64,000 nucleotides of DNA from contig JALHOW010000001.1 in NCBI GenBank assembly GCA_022842785.1, positions 186,001 to 250,000 of the forward strand, given 5' to 3'. Source of the stretch: Hyphomicrobiaceae bacterium (GTDB lineage: Bacteria > Pseudomonadota > Alphaproteobacteria > Rhizobiales > Hyphomicrobiaceae). The translations under genes were made by a program, and so were the position numbers. Under the pieces are notes generated by a model that ran no database searches, was not told the DNA's origin, and saw nothing but the letters and a program-made list of their open reading frames with translations. This document shows, piece by piece, positions 1 to 8,673 of this stretch (position 1 is its first letter; each line of letters starts with the position of its first letter).

Positions 1-861
1 GTCGGGAGCGCTTGCAGCTTCCTCGATGCGGTCGGCGTCATAGAGAACGACGCCGAGATAGCGGATACGTCCGACGCATGTTTCGGAGCAGACAGTCGGC
101 TGGCCTGCCTCGATGCGCGGGTAGCAGAAGATGCACTTCTCGCTCTTGCCGCTCGACCAGTTGAAATAGATCTTCTTGTAAGGGCAGCCGGACACGCACA
201 TGCGCCAGCCGCGGCACTTGTCCTGATCGATGAGGACGATGCCGTCCTCCTCGCGCTTATAGATGGCGCCGGACGGGCACGAGGCGACACATGTCGGATT
301 GAGGCAGTGCTCGCAGAGGCGCGGCAGATACATCATGAACGTGTTTTCGAACTGCCCGTAGATTTCCTTCTGCACGCCCTCGAAATTCACGTCTGCCGAG
401 CGCTTGGAGAACTCGCCGCCCAGGATCTCCTCCCAGTTCGGGCCCCACTCGATCTTCTCCATGCGTTCGCCCGAAACCAGCGAGCGTGGACGCGCGGTGG
501 GAAACGCCTGGAGCTCCGGCGCTTTCTGCAGGTGCTCGTAGTCGAAGGTGAAAGGCTCGTAGTAGTCGTCGAGCTCGGGCAGATCCGGATTGGCAAAGAT
601 GTTGGCGAGGATGCGCCACTTGCCGCCGATCTTCGGCTCGATCTTGCCGTTGCGCTTGCGCTTCCAACCGCCGTTCCAGCGGTCCTGGTTCTCCCATTCC
701 TTTGGATAGCCGATGCCGGGCTTCGTCTCGACGTTGTTGAACCAGGCGTATTCCATGCCTTCGCGGCTGGTCCATACGTTCTTGCACGTCACCGAGCACG
801 TATGACAGCCGATGCATTTGTCGAGATTGAGTACCATCGCAATTTGAGCGCGGACCTTCAT
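1..861 (-). CDS. narH: Respiratory nitrate reductase beta subunit NarH (3' end outside window)
   Basis: Iron-sulfur electron-transfer subunit of membrane-bound nitrate reductase, passing electrons from NarI haems to NarG on the cytoplasmic side. The frame stays open from the ATG at 861 to the window edge (287 codons), so the C-terminus is missing. The N-terminus reads MKVRAQIAMVLNLDKCIGCH and continues with the CxxCxxC-x3-C ferredoxin pattern (DKCIGCHTCSVTCKN). Further cysteine groups typical of NarH (CRGWRMCVSGC, CIFCYPR) lie near residues 210-260. A ribosome site (AAGGAACGAGG) precedes the start. It begins 14 bases after the narG stop, so it is co-transcribed; narJ and narI are expected beyond the left edge. 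Confidence 0.96.
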   Translation of the reverse strand, partial: MKVRAQIAMVLNLDKCIGCHTCSVTCKNVWTSREGMEYAWFNNVETKPGIGYPKEWENQDRWNGGWKRKRNGKIEPKIGGKWRILANIFANPDLPELDDYYEPFTFDYEHLQKAPELQAFPTARPRSLVSGERMEKIEWGPNWEEILGGEFSKRSADVNFEGVQKEIYGQFENTFMMYLPRLCEHCLNPTCVASCPSGAIYKREEDGIVLIDQDKCRGWRMCVSGCPYKKIYFNWSSGKSEKCIFCYPRIEAGQPTVCSETCVGRIRYLGVVLYDADRIEEAASAPD

Positions 862-875
862 CTGCCTCGTTCCTT

Positions 876-3800
876 TTATTCGGCGGCCTGGACGGCGGGC
901 GCGGTTTCTAGCGGACGCTCGAGCCAATCGACGTTGCTGAGTTTGCGGACGACGACGAACTCGTCGCGGTTCGTCCCGATCGTGCCGTAGTAGTTGAAGC
1001 CATAGGCAAGCTGGACATACCCGCCGATCATGTGGGTCGGCTTCAGCACGGCGCGCGTCACCGAGTTATGGATGCCGCCGCGCTGGCCGGTCATCTCGGA
1101 GCCCGGCACGTTCACGATCTTCTCCTGCGCGTGGTACATGAAGATCGTACCTTCCTTCATGCGCTGAGAGACGACCGCACGCGCCACCAGCGCGCCGTTG
1201 CTGTTGTAGGCCTCAACCCAATCGTTATCGACGATACCCGCCTTGCGCGCGTCGACCTCGGAGAGCCACACGATCGGGCCGCCACGCGACAGCGTCAGCA
1301 TGAGCAGGTTGTCGGTGTAGGTGGAGTGGATGCCCCACTTCTGGTGCGGCGTGATGAAGTTCAGAACGACTTCCTTCTCGCCATTGGGCTTCATGCCCTG
1401 CACCGGCTTGATCGTGCGCAGGTCGACGGGCGGGCGATAGACGCAGAAGCCCTCACCGAAGGCGCGCATCCAGAGGTGATCCTGATAGAGCTGCTGACGG
1501 CCGGTCAGCGTGCGCCATGGGATTAGCTCGTGGACGTTCGTGTATCCGGCGTTGTAGCAAACCTTCTCGCTCTCGAGGCCGGACCAGGTCGGCGCGGAGA
1601 TGATCTTGCGCGGCTGCGCGACCACATCGCGGAAACGGATCTTCTCATCCTCCTTGGGCAGCGCGAGGTGCGCGTGCTCGCGGCCGGTCGTCTTCGAGAG
1701 CGCTTCCCAGGATTTTACGGCGACCTCGCCGTTGGTCTCTGGCGCAAGCATGAGTAGGACTTCCGCCGCATCGATGTCGCTCTCGATGCGCGCCATGCCC
1801 TTGGTCGCGCCCTCCTCGGTCACGACACCGTTGAGATGCTTCAGATGCTCGACCTCGTGCCCGGTCTGCCACGCAATGCCCTTGATGCCGTTGCCGACCT
1901 TCTCCATGAGCGGCCCGAGGGCGGTGAAGCGCTTGTAGAGGTTCGGGTAGTCGCGCTCGACCACGGTCACAGCGGGCATGGTCTTGCCCGGGATCGGCTC
2001 ACAGGCGCCCGTCTTCCAGTCCTTCGGCTCGAACGCCTGCGCCATCTCGCCGGGACTGTCGTGCATGATGGGCGTGAGGACGACGTCCTTCTCGACGCCG
2101 AGCACTTCGGGTGCCACGTGCGAGAAGGCCTTCGCGATGGCCTTGTAGATATCCCAGTCGGATTTGGCCTCCCACGCAGGATCCACCGCACTCGTCAGCG
2201 GATGGATGAACGGGTGCATGTCGGAGGTATTGAGGTCGTTCTTCTCGTACCAAGTCGCGGTCGGGAGCACGATGTCGGAGTAGACGCACGTCGTCGACAT
2301 GCGGAAGTCGAGCGTCACCAGCAGGTCGAGCTTGCCGCGGGGCGCGTCGTCGCGCCAGCGCACTTCCTTCGGCTTTTCGCGACCTTCCTCGCCGAGATCC
2401 TTGCCGAGCACGCCGTGTGATGTGCCGAGCAGGTGCTTCAGGAAGTACTCGTGTCCCTTGCCCGAACTGCCGAGAATGTTCGAGCGCCACACGAACATGT
2501 TGCGCGGGAAGTTCTGTGGATGATCGGGGTCTTCCCAGGCAAATGACAAGTCGCCCGACTTCAGCGCCCCGGCGACATAGTCCTTTGGCTCGAGCTTGGC
2601 ATCCGCTGCCTTCTTCGCGATCGAGAGTGGATTCTGCGTCAGCGTCGGATATGCCGGCAGCCAGCCCATGCGGTTGGCGCGGATATTGTAGTCGATGATC
2701 GCACCATCCCACGGGCCTGCGGGCGCGGTCGGCGAGAGGATGTCGGTCGTGTGCATCGTCTCGTAGCGCCACTGATTGGAGTGCACATAGAAGAACGATG
2801 TCGAATTCTGCTGGCGCGGCGGGCGACCCCAGTCGAGCGCGAATGCCAGCGGTGCCCATCCAGCTTGCGGGCGCAGCTTCTCCTGTCCGACGTAGTGGGA
2901 CCAGCCGCCCCCCGATTGGCCGACGCAACCGCACATGACCAGCATGTTGATCACACCGCGGTAGTTCATGTCGCAGTGATACCAATGGTTCATCGCGGCG
3001 CCGATAATCACCATCGACCGGCCGTTGGTCTTTTCCGCGTTGGTCGCGAACTCGCGGGCGACCTGGATGATCTTGTCGCGCGAGACGCCTGTGATGCGCT
3101 CCGCCCAGGCCGGCGTGTAAGGCGTGTCCTCGTCATAGGACTTGGCGACGTTCTCGCCGCCGAAGCCGCGATCCACACCGTAGTTGGCCATGAAGAGATC
3201 GTGCACCGTTGCGACGAGGGTTTCGCCGTCGGCGAGCTTCAGTTTCTTGACCGGTACGCGCTTGTTGAGAACACTCGCATGATCGGAGTGCGTGAAGTGC
3301 TCGTGCTCGATATTGCCGAAGTACGGGAAAGCGACATCGGCGAACTCATCCTTCACATCGGCGAGCGAGAGCCGGAGTGTCGTGGCGCGGCCGCTCGACT
3401 CCTTCTCCTCGATGTTCCATTTGCCCGTCTCGCCCCAGCGGAAGCCGACCGAGCCGTTCGGCACGACGATGGCATCGCTCGCTTCGTCATAGGCGACGGT
3501 CTTCCAGTCGGGATTGTTCGCCTCTCCGAGGTTCTGCGCAAAGTCGCTCGCGCGCACGAACCGGTCTGACACCAGACGCCCGTCCTGTCGCACGAGCTTC
3601 ACGAGCATGGGCATGTCTGTGTACTGGCGCACGTAGTCGCGGAAATACTTGGCCTGCCGATCGACGTGATACTCCTTGAGGATCACGTGCCCCATGGCCA
3701 TGGCGAGGGCGGCGTCGGTGCCCTGCTTCACGGAGAGCCAGATGTCGCCGAACTTGGAGGCTTCCGAGTAGTCCGGGCAGATTACGGCGCTCTTGGTGCC

Positions 3801-4619
3801 GCGGTAGCGCGCCTCGGTATAGAAGTGCGCATCCGGCGTGCGGGTCTGCGGGACGTTCGAGCCCCACAGGATGATGAAGCCGGCATTGTACCAATCGGCG
3901 CTCTCGGGGACGTCGGTCTGCTCACCCCAGGTCTGCGGTGATGCCGGCGGCAGGTCGCAGTACCAATCATAGAACGACATGCACACGCCGCCGAGCAGCG
4001 ACAGATAGCGCGAGCCCGCCGCGTAGGACACCATGGACATCGCGGGAATGGGTGAGAACCCGATGACGCGATCCGGGCCATACGTCTTCGCCGTGTAGGC
4101 GTTCGCCGCGGCGATGATCTCGGTGATCTCATCCCACTTCGCGCGAACGAAGCCGCCGTGGCCGCGCACGGAAATGTAGTCGCTCCGCTTCTTGGGATCC
4201 TCGACGATGCTTTTCCATGCTGCGACGGGCGTCATGGATTTGCGCGCCGCGCGCCAGTGCCGAAGCAAGCGAGAGCGGATCAGCGGATACTTCACGCGAT
4301 TGCCGGAGTAGAGATACCAGCTGTAGCTCGCACCGCGCGAGCAGCCGCGCGGCTCGTGATTTGGGAGGTCGGGGCGCGTGCGCGGGTAGTCGGTCTGCTG
4401 GGTTTCCCAGGTGACGATGCCGCCCTTGACGTAGATCTTCCACGAGCAGGAACCCGTGCAGTTCGCTCCGTGCGTCGAGCGTACGGTCTTGTCGTGCTGC
4501 CAGCGCAGGCGATATCCGTCCTCCCACGAACGGTCCTCGGTCGTGGTCATGCCGTGTCCGTTGGAGAAGGGCTCGGATACCTTCCGGAAGAAGGTCAGGC
4601 GGTCGAGAAAGTGGCTCAT
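876..4619 (-). CDS. narG: Respiratory nitrate reductase alpha subunit NarG
   Basis: Catalytic molybdenum subunit that reduces nitrate to nitrite with quinol electrons delivered through NarHI. At 1247 aa it is full length for the family. Near residues 50-95 it shows the HxxxCxxxC...C pattern of the FS0 cluster (HGANCTGSCSWK ... RGCSRG). The GEQTDVPESADW segment carries the aspartate expected to ligate Mo. The MSTTCVYSDIVLPTATWYEK and C-terminal molydopterin-dinucleotide-binding segments are also present. There is no Tat signal, as expected for the cytoplasmic-facing Nar type. It lies 28 bases after narK on the same strand and runs straight into narH, giving a narK-narG-narH order. Confidence 0.98.
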   Translation of the reverse strand: MSHFLDRLTFFRKVSEPFSNGHGMTTTEDRSWEDGYRLRWQHDKTVRSTHGANCTGSCSWKIYVKGGIVTWETQQTDYPRTRPDLPNHEPRGCSRGASYSWYLYSGNRVKYPLIRSRLLRHWRAARKSMTPVAAWKSIVEDPKKRSDYISVRGHGGFVRAKWDEITEIIAAANAYTAKTYGPDRVIGFSPIPAMSMVSYAAGSRYLSLLGGVCMSFYDWYCDLPPASPQTWGEQTDVPESADWYNAGFIILWGSNVPQTRTPDAHFYTEARYRGTKSAVICPDYSEASKFGDIWLSVKQGTDAALAMAMGHVILKEYHVDRQAKYFRDYVRQYTDMPMLVKLVRQDGRLVSDRFVRASDFAQNLGEANNPDWKTVAYDEASDAIVVPNGSVGFRWGETGKWNIEEKESSGRATTLRLSLADVKDEFADVAFPYFGNIEHEHFTHSDHASVLNKRVPVKKLKLADGETLVATVHDLFMANYGVDRGFGGENVAKSYDEDTPYTPAWAERITGVSRDKIIQVAREFATNAEKTNGRSMVIIGAAMNHWYHCDMNYRGVINMLVMCGCVGQSGGGWSHYVGQEKLRPQAGWAPLAFALDWGRPPRQQNSTSFFYVHSNQWRYETMHTTDILSPTAPAGPWDGAIIDYNIRANRMGWLPAYPTLTQNPLSIAKKAADAKLEPKDYVAGALKSGDLSFAWEDPDHPQNFPRNMFVWRSNILGSSGKGHEYFLKHLLGTSHGVLGKDLGEEGREKPKEVRWRDDAPRGKLDLLVTLDFRMSTTCVYSDIVLPTATWYEKNDLNTSDMHPFIHPLTSAVDPAWEAKSDWDIYKAIAKAFSHVAPEVLGVEKDVVLTPIMHDSPGEMAQAFEPKDWKTGACEPIPGKTMPAVTVVERDYPNLYKRFTALGPLMEKVGNGIKGIAWQTGHEVEHLKHLNGVVTEEGATKGMARIESDIDAAEVLLMLAPETNGEVAVKSWEALSKTTGREHAHLALPKEDEKIRFRDVVAQPRKIISAPTWSGLESEKVCYNAGYTNVHELIPWRTLTGRQQLYQDHLWMRAFGEGFCVYRPPVDLRTIKPVQGMKPNGEKEVVLNFITPHQKWGIHSTYTDNLLMLTLSRGGPIVWLSEVDARKAGIVDNDWVEAYNSNGALVARAVVSQRMKEGTIFMYHAQEKIVNVPGSEMTGQRGGIHNSVTRAVLKPTHMIGGYVQLAYGFNYYGTIGTNRDEFVVVRKLSNVDWLERPLETAPAVQAAE

Positions 4620-4647
4620 GGTCGGTCGCCTCGGTGTTCGTTGATAA

Positions 4648-7416
4648 TCATGTGACTGGTGTCAGAGCGGACGTCGGGGCCTGCGGTCCACCGCCGCGCT
4701 CGACATCGAAGAGAAGGCCGCCGCGTCGCGTGTAGAACCACCACGTGATGGCGATGCAGCTGAGGTAGAAGACGAGGAAGGCATAGAGTGCGACTTCCGC
4801 GCCGCCGGTCAGGCTGATCGAGCTGCCGAAGCTCTTCGGGATGAAGAACGCACCGAACGCGGCGATCGCGGAGGTGAAGCCGATGATGGCGGCCGCTTCC
4901 TTGTCCGACTGCTTGACACGGTCGAGCGCGCCGAGCTGCGGTTCGAGGCGCGCCACTTCCTTGCGCATGATCGCGGGGATCATCTGGAAGGTGGAGGCAT
5001 TGCCGACGCCCGTGGCCGCGAACAGGAAGAGGAAGCTCGCGAAGAATACCGGGAATGCCGTGGGGCTGCCCTTCATGCCGATGGCATAGAGAATGCCGAG
5101 CACGCCGAAGCTCATCGCGATGAACACCCAGAAGGTGATGCGTCCGCCGCCGATGCGATCACTAGGCTTCCCAGCGAGGGCTCGTGTGACGGCGCCGACG
5201 AGGGGGCCGAGGAAGGCGTAGTGGAGCGCGTTGACTTCCGGGAAAAGGATCTTCGAGAGCAGCGGGAATGCCGCCGAGAAGCCGATGAACGAGCCGAACG
5301 TCCCCGTGTAGAGCCAGCACATGATCCAGTTGTGTGCGCGGCTGAAGATCACCGACTGGTCTGCGAAGCTTGCCTTCATGCTCGCGATGTCGTCCATGCC
5401 GAACCATGCGGCGAAGGCCGATGCCGCGATGAAGGGTACGAAGATGAAGCCGGCGTTCTGCAGCCATAGCGTCGTGGTGACGCCGTTCACTGTCGCCGTC
5501 TGTGGATCACCGCCGAGCCAGCCGAAGACGCCGGCCGTGATCGCCAGCGGCACGACGAACTGCACGACGCTGACGCCGAGATTGCCGAGCCCTGCATTGA
5601 TGGCGAGCGCGTTGCCCTTCTCCGACTTCGGGAAGAAGAAGGAAATGTTGGCCATGGACGAGGCGAAGTTGCCGCCGCCTAATCCGCAGAGCAGTGCGAG
5701 GCCAAGGAAGATCCAATAAGGCGTGTTTGGATTCTGGACCGCGAAGCCCATGCCGAGTGCCGGGATCAGCAGCGACCACGTGGCGAGTGTCGTCCACAAG
5801 CGGCCGCCGAAGATGGCTGGCATGAAGCTGTAGAAGATGCGCAGCGTTGCGCCTGAGAGACCCGGAAGCGCTGCGAGCCAGAAGAGCTGGTCGTTGTCGA
5901 AGGCAAAGCCGACGCTCGGTAACTTGGCGACGACGACCGACCACACCATCCACACGGCAAAGGAGAGGAGAAGGCAGGGGACCGAGATCCACAGATTGCG
6001 ACGCGCGATGGCCTTGCCGCGATCCTCCCAGAAATTCTTCTCCTCGGGGCGCCAGTCCTGGATGGCACCTTTCGCGGCCAGAGCACCTTCCTGAGCCGTG
6101 CCGTGCACGGGCTGCATTTCGGGAAGTTCCGGCAGCGTGCGCGCCGGCACGCCGGCCTCCAACGCCGCCCGCTCCATTTCGCGGATCGCGAAGTGCATCC
6201 ATACGAGCGAGACGGTGACGATGAGGAACAGCAGCCAGAAGCAGCTCTGCCAGACGCCAGTCAGATCATTGAGCGCACCGAAGGCGATCGGCAGGACGAA
6301 ACCGCCGAGGCCACCCACAAGGCCGACAATGCCGCCGACGGCGCCGACACGATCCGGATAGTAGATCGGGATGTGCTTGTAGACCGCCGCCTTGCCGAGG
6401 CTCATGAAGAAGCCGAGCACGAAAGCGACGACGACAAAGCCTACGAGACCCATGCGCGTGGAGAACGTGACCGGCCCGTGGATACCTTCGACGACGTATT
6501 GCGTCGGTGGGTAGGACAGAACGAACGTGCACGCGACCGAGACGAGGAAAGTCCAGTACATGATGCGTCGCGCGCCGTACTTGTCGGAGAGATGTCCGCC
6601 GTACGCGCGGAAGATGGACGCCGGGATCGAGTACAGCGCGCCGATCGCGCCGGCCGTGGTGATATCGAGGCCGTAGACGCCGATGAGATAGCGCGGCAGC
6701 CACAGTGCCAGCGCTACGAACGCGCCGAAGACGAAGAAGTAGTAGAGCGAGAAACGCCAGACCTGGACGCTCTTCAGCGGTGCGAGCATCGCGGAAAGCG
6801 GCTCGGGCTTCTGGCCTGTCGCGCGACGGCGGGCCAGATCCGGATCATCCTTCGTGAAGAGGAAAAAGATGATGGCGGTGACCGCGAGAACGGCTGCCCA
6901 CACGAGCGCCACGGTCTTCCAGCCGTAGGCGATCATGATCACGGGCGCGGCGAATTTCGTCACGGCTGCGCCGACGTTGCCGGCGCCGAAGATGCCGAGC
7001 GCAGTGCCCTGCTTCTCCTTCGGGTACCATTTCGCGACGTAAGCCACGCCGACCGAGAAGGATCCGCCCGCTATGCCGACGCCGAGTGCTGCGAGGAGGA
7101 ACGTCGGATAGTCGTAGGCAAAGGTCAGCAGCGCGGTCATGACCGCGGCGCTCAGCATGGTCAGTGTGTAGACGAGACGGCCGCCGTATTGGTCCGACCA
7201 GATGCCGAGGATCAGTCGAATGAGCGAGCCGGTGAGGATCGGCGTACCGACGAGCAAGCCAAACTGCGTGTCGCTGAGGCCCAGGTCCGCTTTGATCTGA
7301 ATGCCGATGATGGCGAAGATGGTCCAGACGGCGAAGCAGACGGTAAACGAGAATGTTGAGAGCCAAAGGGCTCGACCTTGATCGGATGGATTAATCGTGG
7401 AGCTCGGCATGCTCAC
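4648..7416 (-). CDS. narK: NarK1-NarK2 fusion nitrate/nitrite transporter
   Basis: MFS transporter bringing nitrate in and exchanging it for nitrite to serve the cytoplasmic-facing NarG. At 922 aa it is twice the usual length: two complete NarK modules joined by a hydrophilic linker near residues 425-470. The first half has a NarK1-like motif (SFSVGVAYVAKWYPKE, then GAGNVGAA). The second has the NarK2-like signature (NFASSMANISFFFPKSEKG, then NAGLGNLG). Fusions of this order are known from Paracoccus and other alphaproteobacteria, where the halves are thought to provide proton symport and antiport. The ATG at 7416 follows AGAGGGTGAG. A Crp/Fnr-type palindrome lies about 65 bases upstream. Confidence 0.96.
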   Translation of the reverse strand: MSMPSSTINPSDQGRALWLSTFSFTVCFAVWTIFAIIGIQIKADLGLSDTQFGLLVGTPILTGSLIRLILGIWSDQYGGRLVYTLTMLSAAVMTALLTFAYDYPTFLLAALGVGIAGGSFSVGVAYVAKWYPKEKQGTALGIFGAGNVGAAVTKFAAPVIMIAYGWKTVALVWAAVLAVTAIIFFLFTKDDPDLARRRATGQKPEPLSAMLAPLKSVQVWRFSLYYFFVFGAFVALALWLPRYLIGVYGLDITTAGAIGALYSIPASIFRAYGGHLSDKYGARRIMYWTFLVSVACTFVLSYPPTQYVVEGIHGPVTFSTRMGLVGFVVVAFVLGFFMSLGKAAVYKHIPIYYPDRVGAVGGIVGLVGGLGGFVLPIAFGALNDLTGVWQSCFWLLFLIVTVSLVWMHFAIREMERAALEAGVPARTLPELPEMQPVHGTAQEGALAAKGAIQDWRPEEKNFWEDRGKAIARRNLWISVPCLLLSFAVWMVWSVVVAKLPSVGFAFDNDQLFWLAALPGLSGATLRIFYSFMPAIFGGRLWTTLATWSLLIPALGMGFAVQNPNTPYWIFLGLALLCGLGGGNFASSMANISFFFPKSEKGNALAINAGLGNLGVSVVQFVVPLAITAGVFGWLGGDPQTATVNGVTTTLWLQNAGFIFVPFIAASAFAAWFGMDDIASMKASFADQSVIFSRAHNWIMCWLYTGTFGSFIGFSAAFPLLSKILFPEVNALHYAFLGPLVGAVTRALAGKPSDRIGGGRITFWVFIAMSFGVLGILYAIGMKGSPTAFPVFFASFLFLFAATGVGNASTFQMIPAIMRKEVARLEPQLGALDRVKQSDKEAAAIIGFTSAIAAFGAFFIPKSFGSSISLTGGAEVALYAFLVFYLSCIAITWWFYTRRGGLLFDVERGGGPQAPTSALTPVT

Positions 7417-7474
7417 CCTCTGTGCTGAAACGCACTGACGAGGTGAACGGTGAGCTTGGAGCGCGGGGCCTTAT

Positions 7475-7488
7475 TTGACCTTGGTCAA
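7475..7488 (-). promoter_or_regulatory. FNR/NarR-type binding site upstream of narK
   Basis: TTGACCTTGGTCAA is a palindrome apart from its two central bases and fits the TTGAC-N4-GTCAA pattern of Crp/Fnr-family regulators lacking FNR's exact specificity. Its centre (7481.5) lies 65 bases upstream of the narK ATG. Activation from -41.5 would put the transcript start near 7440 with a leader of about 24 bases, which is a sensible geometry. It would drive the whole narKGHJI operon. Confidence 0.7.
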
Positions 7489-7589
7489 CGAATGACGCAC
7501 CGCGCCAACTTGCAAGCGAGCCGATCACGAACATCAAAGCAGATGATGATCAAATTCAGGTGTCGTCCTCAGCGATATCAATCTTAGGC

Positions 7590-7603
7590 ATGATCTAAAT
7601 CAA
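7590..7603 (+). promoter_or_regulatory. FNR-like box upstream of the narR-like gene
   Basis: ATGATCTAAATCAA matches the TTGAT-N4-ATCAA FNR/Anr consensus except for the first base. It lies 48 bases before the ATG at 7652. It may put the regulator gene under oxygen control, separate from the TTGAC-type site that faces narK. The box position leaves only a very short leader, so its role is less certain than that of the narK site. Confidence 0.45.
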
Positions 7604-7651
7604 CTCGGGTGTTACCCGGATAAGCTAGTCCAGGGGCAGGGAGGACTGGAC

Positions 7652-8350
7652 ATGCGCCCCGAGGAAATCGAGGAGATGCGCCGGTTACCGCTGTTTGACG
7701 GCGTCGACGCGACACACACCGAAGCGCTGTTGCGCGATTCGTTCCTGCAGCGGTTTCCGGCATACGTAGAGCTCGCGCACGAGGGAGAGCTCGCGGACTT
7801 CCTGCATGTCGTCGTCGATGGGCAGGTGGAGGTTTTCTCCGCGTACCGTGATCGCGAGACGACAGTTGCTGTTCTCGGCCCCGGTCACAGTTTTATCGTC
7901 GCTGCCGTCATTCTCGACCGCGTGTATCTCAAGTCCGCGCGATCGCTGACGCCGGCGCGCGTACTGCTCATTCCTGCCGCAGCCGTGCGCCGGATCTTCT
8001 CGGCGGATGCCGCGTTCGCGCGCGCGTTGGCACAGGAGCTCGCTTATGCCTATCGCGGTCTCGTCAAGGAATTGAAAAACCAGAAGCTGCGAACGGGCCT
8101 CGAGCGGCTGGCAAACTGGCTCATCGCGTTCGATCTGGAGGCGGGCACGAAGGGGCGCTTCACCCTGCCATTCGAGAAGAAAGTGCTCGCATCTCGCCTT
8201 GGCATGGCGCCGGAAGTGCTCTCGCGATCGTTCGCCTCGCTCGTGCCCTACAAGGTCTCGGTCCGTGGCTCGAATGTCGAACTCGGCGACATCGAAGCCC
8301 TGCGAACGCTCGCCAAGCCGATGACCACGATCGACGATGGAGCCGTGTAG
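7652..8350 (+). CDS. Crp/Fnr-family regulator, NarR-like
   Basis: Transcription factor with an N-terminal cyclic-nucleotide-binding fold (about 1-125), a dimer helix and a C-terminal winged HTH (KKVLASRLGMAPEVLSRSFA). It contains no cysteine at all, so it cannot carry the FNR [4Fe-4S] cluster. This is the hallmark of Paracoccus NarR, which answers to nitrate/nitrite and switches on narKGHJI. The position divergent from narK supports that role; the assignment to NarR is inference from context and cysteine absence. The start is preceded by GGGAGGA. An FNR-like box lies upstream. Alternatives are DNR- or NnrR-type relatives. Confidence 0.8.
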   Translation: MRPEEIEEMRRLPLFDGVDATHTEALLRDSFLQRFPAYVELAHEGELADFLHVVVDGQVEVFSAYRDRETTVAVLGPGHSFIVAAVILDRVYLKSARSLTPARVLLIPAAAVRRIFSADAAFARALAQELAYAYRGLVKELKNQKLRTGLERLANWLIAFDLEAGTKGRFTLPFEKKVLASRLGMAPEVLSRSFASLVPYKVSVRGSNVELGDIEALRTLAKPMTTIDDGAV

Positions 8351-8451
8351 GGCGGGCTGGTGTCGTAAGGCGGTGCGGCCGGCGTGCCGCCGAGGCCCTG
8401 CCGACTGCTCCCTGGGGAGGGGCCGTCGACTCGGTAAGTTATTGAAATCAT

Positions 8452-8468
8452 TGGCTCCTCGAGTAGGA
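8452..8468. repeat. Putative left attachment site (tRNA-Asn end remnant)
   Basis: TGGCTCCTCGAGTAGGA matches the plus-strand sequence of the tRNA-Asn 3' end at 48766-48782 (TGGCTCCGCGGGTAGGA) at 15 of 17 positions. Similarity stops at once on both sides, as expected for an att core. An alternative is that this is half of a local hairpin (GGCTCCT-CGAGT-AGGAGCC) acting as a terminator of the upstream regulator, but no T-run follows. Confidence 0.45.
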
Positions 8469-8643
8469 GCCAGTATGACATCCATCGATGTTGGTCTGTG
8501 GTTGTCCACTAGTGTTCATAGCGGTCAATGGCTCTGGATATTCCGATCTAATATCAGTAAGTTGGATCCGGATGTGTTCGCCCTCACATTGCTGATCTCA
8601 GTCTCTTGGCGTCCACTAGCGTCTGCCGAGATCGCGTGCTTAC

Positions 8644-8665
8644 AAGGGGTACAGGAAGGGGTATG
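8644..8665 (+). repeat. Direct repeat AAGGGGTA x2, possible integrase arm sites (left)
   Basis: Two AAGGGGTA units with a 13-base offset lie directly upstream of the integrase start. The same arrangement, 20/22 identical, recurs at 48702-48723 beside the tRNA-Asn. Short purine-rich direct repeats of this kind serve as arm-type binding sites in P4/lambda-type systems; that role is inferred here. Confidence 0.4.
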
Positions 8666-8673
8666 AGAGGGGC

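Larger units (their letters stand above)
8351..8673 (+). other. Intergenic left boundary of the putative island
   Basis: This gene-free stretch lies between the nar regulator and the integrase gene. It holds the tRNA-end-like sequence at 8452-8468, a 7-bp-arm inverted repeat over the same place (GGCTCCT/AGGAGCC, 8453-8471), and the GGGGTA double repeat just before the integrase start. No other coding potential is convincing. Confidence 0.6.

Noticed and set aside
6103-7359. 418-aa open frame opposite narK
   Set aside because: Runs antisense through a well-recognised transporter gene, has the charged composition of a GC-rich mirror frame, and no ribosome site.
8453-8471. GGCTCCT/AGGAGCC hairpin as terminator of the narR-like gene
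   Set aside because: No T-run follows and it coincides with the tRNA-end match; kept as att candidate, though a terminator role cannot be excluded.
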